A stretch of DNA of 64,000 nt from positions 332,884 to 396,883 of the forward strand of contig NZ_KL448323.1 in NCBI RefSeq assembly GCF_000709345.1, read 5' to 3'. Numbering within the stretch: the stretch's first letter is position 1; each line of letters opens with the position of its first letter. Under the pieces are notes generated by a model. That model ran no database searches and had not been told where the DNA came from. It saw only the letters and a list, made by a program, of their open reading frames with translations. Both the position numbers and the translations under genes were made by a program. This stretch comes from Polaromonas glacialis. GTDB lineage: Bacteria > Pseudomonadota > Gammaproteobacteria > Burkholderiales > Burkholderiaceae_C. This document shows, piece by piece, positions 47,918-56,493 of this stretch.

Positions 47918-50794
47918 ATGCTGCGCTTTCCCTTGTCCAAATCTTCCAAAGCCGACACCACGCCGGCCGCCGCCGTGAAAACCAGCCCCGGCAAAAGTGC
48001 CGAAGTCCATCCGCTGGACGGCCTGACGGGCGGCGCTTTTTCAGCCTCCACCTCGGGCGAGCGGGCTTCCCGCATCCGCCAGTGGCTAGCCACCGACCCC
48101 AGCGTCGAGCAGATGGCCGAGGTCTACAAGGACCTGGCCAACCGCGACAAGGGCGCCGCCAAGCCCCTGAAGGAAAAGCTCGACGAAGCCCGTCGCAGCA
48201 GGGGCCAGGAAGCCGTCGCCGCCGAATGGGCTGAAAAAGCCCAGGCGCTACTGGCGCTGCCCAAGCTCAACCTGGCCAACGCCCTGGCCTGGCAGCGCGA
48301 TGCCGCCAAGGCCGGCGCGCCGCTGTCCAAGGAGCCGCTGGCCGGCCTGAAGGTGCAGCTCGCCGAGCGCGTCAAGACGATTGAAGACCTGCAGCACCGC
48401 ACCCAGGTTCAGCGCGAGGCCGCCGTGCTGATCGCCCAGCGCATCGAAGTGCTGTCGATCAAGCCGTGGCGCGATGCCGAGTCCGTGCTCGAAACGCTGC
48501 GCCTAGATGTCGCGCACTGGCAGGCCCAGGCCGACGAACTGACGCAGGATGCCAACTGGGCCAGCGTCGATGGCAAGTTCCCGCCGCTGCTGGAAGCTTC
48601 GCGCGGCCAGCTGCTGGCCGTCTGGGAAGCCTTTCAAAGCGCGCTGGCCGTGGCCATGAAAGCTGCTGAAGATGCGACTGCGCCACTGCCCGCCGTGCCG
48701 GTCTGGGCCGACGAGCTGCGCGCCGCGCGCGGCCAGCCGACCTCGAAATCCGAACAACACAGCGCTGCCGACGCCGGCCAGCCGGCCCGCGCGCCCAAGA
48801 CCAAAATGGACCCGGCCGCGCTGAACGACCTGCGCGCCAAGTCGTCCGCCATCGTGCAGCAGGCGCTCGCCAAGCTGGAGCATGAAGTCACCGAAGGCCA
48901 CGGCAAGTCCACGCCCAAGGTCGCCGCCGAACTGCGCCAGGCGCTGAAAGACAACATCCGCCACATCGACAGCAAGTTAGAGGCCGCCGCGCATGCCGCG
49001 CTGACCGCCGCTGGCGAACTCGAAGGCTGGCAGCGCTGGCGTGCCGACCAGATCCGCGAGGAACTGGTCGTCAAGGCCGAAGCGCTGCTCGCCAAGCCGC
49101 TGGGTGGTCGCAAGCAGCAGGACGCGCTGCGCCACATGCGCGAGCAGTGGAAGACCAGCGACCAGGGCGGCACGCCCAACCACGCGCTGTGGAAGCGTTT
49201 TGACGACGCCTGCAACGAAGCGCACAAGGTCGTCGAAGCCTGGCTGGAAAAGGTCAAGGAACAGGCCGAAGCCCACAAGGCCCAGCGCCAGGCGCTGATC
49301 GACGAAGTGCTGGCCTGGGCCGAAGCCCACAAGGACAACGCCGACTGGAAAATGCACATCCGCAGCCTGAACGGCTTTGTCGAGAAATGGCGCGAAGCCG
49401 GCCACCTGGGCGACAAGGCGTTTGCCGAAATCCAGCCGGTCTGGAAAGCCGCGATGGACCAGGCCGATGCCGGCCTGACCGCCGCTAGAGGCGCCAGCCT
49501 GGCGCGCCGCCGCGCCATGATCGAGGAAGCCTCGGTGCTGGGCGCCGAGCCGCAGTTGCGCATCGACGCCGTCAAGTCGCTGCAGCAGCGCTGGCAGCAT
49601 GAAGCGCAAAGCGTGCCGATCGAGCGCAAGCAGGAGCAAAAGCTCTGGGACGCCTTCCGCAAGCCGATTGATGACGCCTTCCAGCGCAAGACCGTCGAGC
49701 GCGAAAAAGCCGCCTCTGCATTGGGCGAACACGACCGTTACGTGCTGGAGGCCGCCAAGGCCGTCGAGCTGGCCACCGCCAGCGGCGACGCGCAAAAAAT
49801 CCACGCCGCCGCCAAGGCGCTGGAAGCCGCCGTGCGCGGGCAGGTTGCCGCCGCCGCAGCCGATGCCAAGACCGCCGCCGACGTGGCCGATGCCGCCGCC
49901 AGCCGCGCCGAATCCTCGGTTTCTGAGCAAAATCAGCCTTCCGCGCAGGATGCGCCTGCACAGGCAGCTACTGAAAGCATAGCAGCCGACGCTACAGTCG
50001 ATGCCGACGGCAACCCGACGCCTGAAGCCATTGAGGCCGGTTTTTCCGAATCTTCGGAACCCGCCATCGCGCCCGCAGAGCCTGCTGCCCCGCCGAAACC
50101 TGCCCCCAAGAAGATCATCGCCATGCGCGGCGACGACCGTCCCGGCGCCCGCAAGGCCGAGCCCGCCGCCGCCGCCGGCCGTGGCGGCAAGTTTGGCGAC
50201 CGCAAGGACGCGCGTCCGGGCGGCAAGCCCAGCGGCCCGCGCCAGAGCACCGACAACAAGTTCGAGCCTTACCGCCCCGAGCGCACCGAGCGTTTCAGCG
50301 AACGCAGCGAGCGTCCGGCATTTGAAGAGCGCGGCCCGCGCCTGGGCGATGCCGCCTTCCGCGCCCAGCGCGAGGCTTTCGAGGCCGCCAACCATGCGCT
50401 GAAAAAGCTCGCCATGCAGGCCCACGGCGAAGTGCTGACCAACCTGCTGACCGCATGGGAAAAGCGCGACCCCGAGCAGCTGCCCGCCGTGCAGGAACTG
50501 GGCAAGCAGGTCGCGCCTGCGGTGCGCACCAGCTGGGTGAAGGCGCTGGGCGAGCCGGCTGGAAAAGATGCCGCCGAATCGCTGCTGCGCCTGGAAATGG
50601 CCGCCGAACTGCCGACGCCAGCCGAGCACATCAGCGCGCGCCGCATGCTGCAACTGCAGTTGCTGACCCGCCGCAATGCGCCCGCACCGACCGAAACCTG
50701 GGGCGAAGACACCGCCAAGGTGCTGGCCGCCGAGTTCGACGCCGGCAACGCGCGGCGCCTGCAGAACGCGCTGAAGGCCTTGCTCAAGCGCTGA
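47918..50794 (+). CDS. DUF349 domain-containing protein
   Basis: A 958-residue cytoplasmic, mostly helical protein with repeated DUF349-type segments (for example HALWKRFDDACNEAHK and KLWDAFRKPIDDAFQRK). Function is unknown. A Pro/Ala/Arg-rich, low-complexity region at about residues 660-810 separates the repeats from a C-terminal helical part; a dispersed-repeat copy is read in frame there (49921-49985). The ATG at 47918 is chosen as the first start giving a conserved-looking sequence. Confidence 0.8.
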   Translation: MLRFPLSKSSKADTTPAAAVKTSPGKSAEVHPLDGLTGGAFSASTSGERASRIRQWLATDPSVEQMAEVYKDLANRDKGAAKPLKEKLDEARRSRGQEAVAAEWAEKAQALLALPKLNLANALAWQRDAAKAGAPLSKEPLAGLKVQLAERVKTIEDLQHRTQVQREAAVLIAQRIEVLSIKPWRDAESVLETLRLDVAHWQAQADELTQDANWASVDGKFPPLLEASRGQLLAVWEAFQSALAVAMKAAEDATAPLPAVPVWADELRAARGQPTSKSEQHSAADAGQPARAPKTKMDPAALNDLRAKSSAIVQQALAKLEHEVTEGHGKSTPKVAAELRQALKDNIRHIDSKLEAAAHAALTAAGELEGWQRWRADQIREELVVKAEALLAKPLGGRKQQDALRHMREQWKTSDQGGTPNHALWKRFDDACNEAHKVVEAWLEKVKEQAEAHKAQRQALIDEVLAWAEAHKDNADWKMHIRSLNGFVEKWREAGHLGDKAFAEIQPVWKAAMDQADAGLTAARGASLARRRAMIEEASVLGAEPQLRIDAVKSLQQRWQHEAQSVPIERKQEQKLWDAFRKPIDDAFQRKTVEREKAASALGEHDRYVLEAAKAVELATASGDAQKIHAAAKALEAAVRGQVAAAAADAKTAADVADAAASRAESSVSEQNQPSAQDAPAQAATESIAADATVDADGNPTPEAIEAGFSESSEPAIAPAEPAAPPKPAPKKIIAMRGDDRPGARKAEPAAAAGRGGKFGDRKDARPGGKPSGPRQSTDNKFEPYRPERTERFSERSERPAFEERGPRLGDAAFRAQREAFEAANHALKKLAMQAHGEVLTNLLTAWEKRDPEQLPAVQELGKQVAPAVRTSWVKALGEPAGKDAAESLLRLEMAAELPTPAEHISARRMLQLQLLTRRNAPAPTETWGEDTAKVLAAEFDAGNARRLQNALKALLKR
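49921..49985 (-). repeat. Dispersed two-hairpin repeat, copy 9 (inside the DUF349 gene)
   Basis: On the minus strand GCTATGCTTTCAGTAGCTGC, CTGTGCAGG...CCTGCGCGGAAG, GGCTGATTTTGCTC. On the coding strand it encodes a Gln/Ala/Ser linker. Confidence 0.8.
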
Positions 50795-50852
50795 AGCCGC
50801 GCGCTTCCGGGCTAAAGGAGACGGAAATTGAAAAGTGCCGGTTTCAATTGGC

Positions 50853-50946
50853 TGTCATTGCGGGCTTGACCCGCAATCCATGGCCCCGGGTTCATGGATG
50901 CCGGGTCCCCGGATCAGGTCCGGGGCAGGCTCAGCCCGGCATGACA
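50853..50946. repeat. REP-like palindromic element
   Basis: A 94-bp block bounded by TGTCAT and ATGACA. It contains ATTGCGGG/CCCGCAAT, ATGCCGGG/CCCGGCAT and CCCCGGA/TCCGGGG stems nested in each other. It resembles REP-type palindromes of alpha- and betaproteobacteria. Confidence 0.7.
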
Positions 50947-50987
50947 TGGCTACATCGGAAATTTCCGCTTCCCTAACACTGCACGGC

Positions 50988-51031
50988 AACCCGGCACCGA
51001 CGTTTTTCAAGGCGTTGGTGCCGGGTTTTTG
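50988..51031 (+). terminator. Rho-independent terminator after the DUF349 gene
   Basis: AACCCGGCACCGACG pairs with CGTTGGTGCCGGGTT (one G-T pair) around an 11-nt loop and is followed by a T run. Confidence 0.82.
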
Positions 51032-51094
51032 CCTGTTGCCCGCCCAGCCCGCGCCCACTCCGATTCCCCTCATTCCCTCCAACGCCAGGACGCC

Positions 51095-52982
51095 ATGACG
51101 CCCCAGGACTTTATTCAAAAATGGGGTCCCGGCGGCCCGGCCTGCGGCCTGAACGAAGAGCAGGGCGCGCAAAGCCATTTCCTCGACCTGTGCGAACTGC
51201 TGGCCGTGCCCAAGCCCGGCAGCGAAGCGGGCTACTTGTTCGAGGAAAAGAACAGCGTCATTGGCGGGCGCACGGGTTATGCCGACGTGTTCAGGCCGGC
51301 GCCTTTGCCTGGGAAAACAAGGCACCCGGCAAGAACCTGGACGCCGCGCTCAAGCAGCTGCTCAGCTACAGCCTCGCCCTGAGCAACCCGCCGATTCAGG
51401 TGGTCTGCGACCGCCTGACGATCCGCATCCACACCCAGTTCACCGGCCACCCGACCGAAACGCACACGGTGCTGCTGGCCGAGCTGGCGCAGCCCGACAA
51501 GCTGGCGCTGCTGCGCCGCATCTGGACGGCGCCCGAGAGCTTTCGCCCGAAGAAAACCAGCCGCGACATCACCGAGGCCGCCGCGCGCAGCTTTGCCACG
51601 CTGGCCGAAGGCATGCGCAATCGCGGCCCGGCGAAAGACGCCGACCCGCAGGGCTGGCAAACGCATGCCGACGAGGTCGCGCATTTCCTCACGCAATGCC
51701 TGTTCTGCTTTTTTGCCGAAGACGTGGGCCTGCTGCCCGGCCGCATGTTCGAGGGGCTGGTGAACAACCGCAAGCTCACCAGCGAAAAACTGACCGGCGG
51801 CATGCACAACCTGTTCAGCGTGATGCGTGACGGCGGGCTGTACGGCAACGACGACATTCCGTGGTTCAACGGCGGGCTGTTCAAGACCATCAAGGTGCCG
51901 CCGCTCAGCGTGATGGAAATGACCGAGCTGCGCAATGCCGCCGGCCTGAACTGGAGCGCGATTGACGTGTCGATCTTCGGCACGCTGTTCGAGCGCGGGC
52001 TCGACCCCGGCAAACGCAGCCAGCTCGGCGCGCACTACACCGACCCGGCCACCATCGAGCGCATCGTCGAGCCGGTGCTGAAGCGCCCGCTGCTACAGGT
52101 TTGGGAGCAGCTCGTGCCCGTGCTGCAAGCGCATCTGGCCAAAAGCACCCGGAAAGGCGATAAAAACTACAAGGCCGCGCAAGTCAAATTCATCGGCTAG
52201 CTCGACCAGCTGAAAGACTTCCGCGTGTTGGATCCGGCCTGCGGCAGCGGAAATTTCCTGTTCATGGGTCTGAAGGCGCTCAAGGACATCGAGCACAAAA
52301 GCCACATCGAGGCGGCCACGCTGGGGCTTGAGCGCGAAGCCGACCTGGTGACCGGCCCGCACAACATGCTTGGCATCGAGCTGAACGAATACGCCGCCGA
52401 ACTGGCGCGCGTCACGGTGTGGATTGGCGAGCTGCAATGGTGGCTGCTGCACGGCTACGAGTTCAAGACCAACCCGGTGCTGGAACCGCTCGACCACATC
52501 GAGTGCCGCGACGCGCTGCTGGCATTTGGGGCTGGCGGCGCCGTGCCGGTCGAGGCCGAATGGCCGAAAGCCAGCGTGGTGATGGGGAATCCGCCGTTTC
52601 TGGGCGGCAGCAAGAAGCGCCGCGAACTGGGCGATGGGTACTTTGAAGCCTTGTCAACCGTGTTTGCTGGGCGTGTTCCCGCTGGCGCGGATTTGGTTTG
52701 CTACTGGTTTGAAAAGGCCCGAGTTGCTATTGAATGCAACGATTTAGGCGCTGCTGGAATGGTGACAACGCAAAGTATCCGAAGCGGCTCAAACCGCGCG
52801 GTCCCCATTGCCATCAGAAAACAAACCCGAATTTTTGACGCATGGAGTGACGAGGCTTGGGTGAACGACGGTGCGGCCGTAAGAGTTTCGCTGGTAAGTT
52901 TTGGCATGGGCGAAGGTTGCTTTTTGAACGGTAAACGGGTCGATCAAATTACCGCAGAGCTGGGTGATTCAGTGGCGAGTGA
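51095..52982 (+). pseudogene. MmeI-type restriction-modification enzyme, 5' part (broken)
   Basis: The N-terminal part of a single-chain type IIG/IIL restriction-methylation enzyme. The nuclease motif D-X9-EXK (ADVF...FAWENK) is recoverable only across a 1-bp deletion near 51293. A TAG at 52198-52200 interrupts the frame just before the methylase motif I DPACGSGNF; motif IV appears as GNPPFLGG. At 52983 the gene is cut by an IS630-type element. Three independent lesions make it inactive. The continuation is at 54149. Confidence 0.88.
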
Positions 52983-53060
52983 TACCAATCCCGACAGACA
53001 AAGAACCAAAGCCAGCGATCGGAGTCTGAGACATATTGGCTCTCGCAGGAGGTTACGAAA

Positions 53061-53594
53061 ATGTTATCTCAGCACATCATTGATCAGCTGCAGCCCTATG
53101 ATTTCGACCGACTGGCCCACAAGGAAAAGGATGGGCGCCGGCGACTGCGCCTGATCGCGCTGGCGCACCTAAAGGACGGCAAGAGCTATACCGAAGTGGC
53201 GGCTGCATTGCGCGTGACCCGCCACGCGGTCATGCGCTGGGTGCAATGGTTCCTCGCTGGCGGCGTGGCCCGTCTGGCCGGCATGCCGCATGACTGGAGC
53301 ACGCAGCGCCTTGCCAAAGCACAGGAGGAAGCGTTTCGCCAGGCGGTCGAGCAACTGCAGGGCGAACGCGGCGGCGGTCGGGTGCGGGGCGAAGACATCC
53401 GCCAGTTGCTGGCCGGGCAGTTTGGCGTGGCCTACAGCCTGAACGGTGTGTATGACCTGATGAAGCGCCTGGGGCTGGTATGGATTTCGGCCCGCGCCGT
53501 CAGTCCCTACGCCGATCTGGTTGCACAAGCCGAATTCAAAAAAAAACTTCGTCCAGGAAGTCGCCGCAACGCTGCCGCCAGGCGTTGCGCCTGA
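53061..53594 (+). CDS. IS630-family transposase, helix-turn-helix part (orfA), copy 2
   Basis: Same 177-residue product as in copy 1, with AGGAGGT before the ATG. The frame runs through the A9 tract at 53538-53546, where a +1 shift would join it to orfB. Confidence 0.85.
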   Translation: MLSQHIIDQLQPYDFDRLAHKEKDGRRRLRLIALAHLKDGKSYTEVAAALRVTRHAVMRWVQWFLAGGVARLAGMPHDWSTQRLAKAQEEAFRQAVEQLQGERGGGRVRGEDIRQLLAGQFGVAYSLNGVYDLMKRLGLVWISARAVSPYADLVAQAEFKKKLRPGSRRNAAARRCA

Positions 53595-54132
53595 ACAGGT
53601 GGACATCTGGTTCCAGGATGAAATGCGCATCGGCCAGCGCGGCACGCAAACGCGCCTGTGGGCGCGCAAGGGAACGCGGCCCCGGGTGGTGCGCCAGCAG
53701 CAGTCCGAATCGGCGTACATCTTTGGCGCCGTCTGTCCACGGCAGGACAGTGCCATCGGTCTGGTCATGCCGCACGCCAATACCGAGGCGATGAGCCATC
53801 ATCTGCAGGTCCTGAGCGAAGCGGTGCCTGCGGGACGCCATGCCGTGCTGGTGCTGGACCGCGCGGGATGGCACACCACGCCCAAACTGCCGCAGTTCCC
53901 GAACGTTTCATTGTTGCCGCTGCCAGCGGGGTCGCCCGAGCTCAACCCGGCCGAGCAGGTGTGGGCGCAACTACGCGACCGGCACTTGGCCAACCGCTGC
54001 TACGACGGCTACGAGCAGATTGTTGACGCCTGCTGCGACGCCTGGAATGCCTTCACGCAAATCCCTGGCGCCATCCGCTCTTTGTGCTCCCGCAGCTGGG
54101 CAGTGCTGCCCTCGGCTTCGGTTATTTCATGA
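53521..54132 (+). CDS. IS630-family transposase, catalytic part (orfB), copy 2
   Basis: Same DDE catalytic domain as copy 1 (FQDEMRIGQRG, VLVLDRAGWH, SPELNPAEQVW). Its frame is +1 relative to orfA. As both copies share the split, it is a property of the element and not a mutation. Confidence 0.88.
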   Translation: MHKPNSKKNFVQEVAATLPPGVAPEQVDIWFQDEMRIGQRGTQTRLWARKGTRPRVVRQQQSESAYIFGAVCPRQDSAIGLVMPHANTEAMSHHLQVLSEAVPAGRHAVLVLDRAGWHTTPKLPQFPNVSLLPLPAGSPELNPAEQVWAQLRDRHLANRCYDGYEQIVDACCDAWNAFTQIPGAIRSLCSRSWAVLPSASVIS

Positions 54133-54148
54133 CACGGGATTGGTATGA

Positions 54149-55265
54149 TATGTCACTTGCCAAGCCGCTGGTTGAAAATTCCGGCACCAGCTTTGAAGGC
54201 ACCAAAAAATACGGCGATTTTGATATTTCGGGTGAACTGGCTCGCTCTTGGTTGCTACAGCCCAACCCACACGGTCGGCCCAATTCCGAGGTGGTTAAGC
54301 CGTGGCGTAACGGACAAGGCCTTGCCAAGAGGCCAACCGACACTTGGATTATTGATTTCGGCTCAGAGGCAAGCGAATTCGAAGCTGTATTGTTCGAAGC
54401 ACCTTTTACACACCTTCAGCGTGTGGTAAAGCCCGAACGGATGAAAGCAAATCTGACCGAAAAGTGGTGGTTGCATGAACGTCCACGCGGGGCCATGCGC
54501 ATTGCTATGTTGCCACTTTCCCGTTATGTCGCTACGGTGCGCGTGTCAAAGCATCGATATTTCTGCTTCTTGGATTCAACGATTTTGCCGGATACCCGTT
54601 TGAACGTTTTCGCTCGCTTGGATGACGGAAGTTTTGGCATTCTTAGCTCGCGCATCCACGAAGTTTGGTCGCTAGCGCAGGCGTCAATGCATGGCGTGGG
54701 TAACGATCCAACTTACAACGCCAAATCCTGCTTCGAAACCTTCCCCTTCCCCGCAGGCCTGACCCCCGCCGACACCGCGCACCAGAAAACCGAGGCCATC
54801 GAGGGCGGGGCGCTGATCCCGGCCGATATTTCAGCACCAAAAAAGGCTCTTACGCAGAAGGCACGGGCGCAGGCAGCTATTAAAAGCATAGCGATTCGCG
54901 AACACGCCATGCACATCGCCCGCGCCGCCAAGCGCCTGAACGACCTGCGCGAGAACTGGCTCAATCCGCCCGAATGGACGCAGCGCCTGCCCGAGGTGAT
55001 TCCGCTGGGCATGGACGCGTCGCCGTACCCCGACCGCATCGTGCCCAGAAACGGCCACGAAAAGGAACTGGCCGAACGCACGCTGACCAAGCTCTACAAC
55101 CAGCGCCCAGCGTGGCTCGATGCCGCCCACCAGGCGCTCGACGACGCCGTGGCCGCCGCCTATGGCTGGCTTGACTACCGCGCCGACCTGCCGGACGAGG
55201 AAATTCTCAAGCGCCTGCTGGCCCTGAACCTGCAGCGCGCCAAGGTGCAGGGCGCTACTAAATAA
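54149..55265 (+). pseudogene. MmeI-type restriction-modification enzyme, 3' part (broken)
   Basis: The remainder of the gene, beginning DMSLAKPLVENSG when joined to the 5' part across one TGA. It covers the target-recognition region and the C-terminal segment (CFETFPFPAGLTP, NDLRENWLNPPEW, LYNQRPAWLDAAHQALDDA). The frame is open from the IS end but has no plausible start of its own. A repeat copy is read in frame near the C terminus (54836-54892) and another spans its TAA stop. Confidence 0.87.
54836..54892 (-). repeat. Dispersed two-hairpin repeat, copy 10 (inside the pseudogene)
   Basis: On the minus strand GCTATGCTTTTAATAGCTGC, CTGCGCCCG...CTGCGTAAG, AGCCTTTTTT. It is in frame with the interrupted gene and encodes KKALTQKARAQAAIKS. 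Confidence 0.8.
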
Positions 55266-55316
55266 ATAGCTGCTCGCGCAGGCGGGACGTGCGCAAACGG
55301 CCTATTTTTCTCAAAA
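55253..55316 (+). repeat. Dispersed two-hairpin repeat, copy 11 (spanning the pseudogene stop)
   Basis: A full-length copy: GCTACTAAATAAATAGCTGC, TCGCGC...GTGCGCAAAC, GGCCTATTTTTC. The TAA stop of the pseudogene lies in its first hairpin. Confidence 0.9.
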
Positions 55317-55451
55317 CTGGAGATTTTCAGGTCATCCGGTGCGTTCTGGCCTCACCTCTTCAATAGGGCAAAGAGGCTAACGCGTCAACTTGTTAAAAGC
55401 GTGTCGGAATTCAATAATTCAGGGAAACTCAACAACAAGAAGCGCCACAGC

Positions 55452-56450
55452 ATGCAAAGCAGATCAGTCCCGGATGTTCTGAAATTGAGCGTCATCCTTC
55501 CGTGCTTCAACGGTGCGGCCACGCTTGCCGTGCAGCTTGAGGCGCTCACGCTCCAGGACTGGCCGGGCGGCTGGGAACTGATCGTCGTCAACAACGGCTC
55601 GACCGACGGCTCCATGGCGATGGTCGAGGCCTACCGGGCGCGGCTTCCCGTGCTGCAAATCGTCGAGGCGTATGTACCCGGCACGCCCCGGCTGGGCGTG
55701 CCGCATTCCTACAACACGGGCATCAAGGCGGCCACGGGCGATGCGTTTGTGTTTTGCGAGGCCGACGATGAAGTCGCGCCGGGCTGGCTGGCCGCCATGG
55801 GCCGCGCCCTGACGGCGCATGACTTTGTGCTGGCGCGGCTGGACCACCGCAAGCTGAACGCCGACTGGCTTCATCCGCCGCACGGCGAGGGCTACCAGTC
55901 GGCAGGGCTTTTTCGCATGCCGGTGGCGCCGCATTTGTTCTCGGCCAGCGCCTGTGGTTTTGGCCTGAGCCGCTCGATTTACGAGAGGCTGGGTCCGCTG
56001 AACATCGATTTCCCCATTGTTCACGACGGGGAATATTGCTGGCGGGCGCAGCTGGCCGGCTATGCGCTGCACTTTGAAGCCGAAGCGCTGGTGCATTACC
56101 GCGAAAAGTCGTCGCTCATGGCGCGGTTTCGCCAGGGGCAGAACTGGGGGCGCGACACCACCCGGCTGCACCACCACTATGGAACGGCGATGGGCCGGCT
56201 CAGTTTGCCCCGGCACTTGGTGTCCATGGCCCGGTCGCTGCCGGCAGGCGCCTGGGCAGCGCTGTCGCGGGCCTTGCGGCATCCCCAGGGGCAGGCCATG
56301 CTGGCGGAATGGATATGGAGTTTTGGCTGGGCCACCGGCAAGCTGCAGCTGATCTTGCAAAAGCCGGCGCTGTCGCCTAAAAAAGGCATGGCGCTGGCTG
56401 CGGCTGGCGCTGCGACAGCGGCGGCGGCTGACCAGGTTGCCTCTGGCTAA
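55452..56450 (+). CDS. Glycosyltransferase family 2
   Basis: A 332-residue GT-A fold glycosyltransferase. The opening LSVILPCFNGAATLAVQLEAL and the following VVNNGSTDGS are the nucleotide-sugar binding region, EADDE carries the DxD-like metal site, and a later FPIVHDGEYCWRAQLAG region fits the catalytic base. Acceptor unknown. The ATG at 55452 is preferred to GTG 55401. Confidence 0.88.
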   Translation: MQSRSVPDVLKLSVILPCFNGAATLAVQLEALTLQDWPGGWELIVVNNGSTDGSMAMVEAYRARLPVLQIVEAYVPGTPRLGVPHSYNTGIKAATGDAFVFCEADDEVAPGWLAAMGRALTAHDFVLARLDHRKLNADWLHPPHGEGYQSAGLFRMPVAPHLFSASACGFGLSRSIYERLGPLNIDFPIVHDGEYCWRAQLAGYALHFEAEALVHYREKSSLMARFRQGQNWGRDTTRLHHHYGTAMGRLSLPRHLVSMARSLPAGAWAALSRALRHPQGQAMLAEWIWSFGWATGKLQLILQKPALSPKKGMALAAAGAATAAAADQVASG

Positions 56451-56493
56451 CCGAGCTTCTGGCCGGTGGCTTAGCCGCCAAAGCAGGCGCAGC

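Larger units (their letters stand above)
50795..51094. other. 300-bp gap with palindromic repeat and terminator
   Basis: Between the DUF349 gene and the restriction-modification pseudogene there is a large palindromic element (50853-50946) and a terminator (50988-51031). No ORF of interest. Confidence 0.75.
52983..54145 (+). mobile_element. IS630-family insertion sequence, copy 2
   Basis: Identical in length (1163 bp) and ORF translations to the element at 7093-8255, inverted in orientation. It has the same TACCAATCCCG terminal repeats and is flanked by TGA at 52980-52982 and 54146-54148. It interrupts the restriction-modification gene; taking one TGA as a 3-bp target duplication restores the host frame (Ser-Asp-Met-Ser-Leu). 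Confidence 0.92.
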
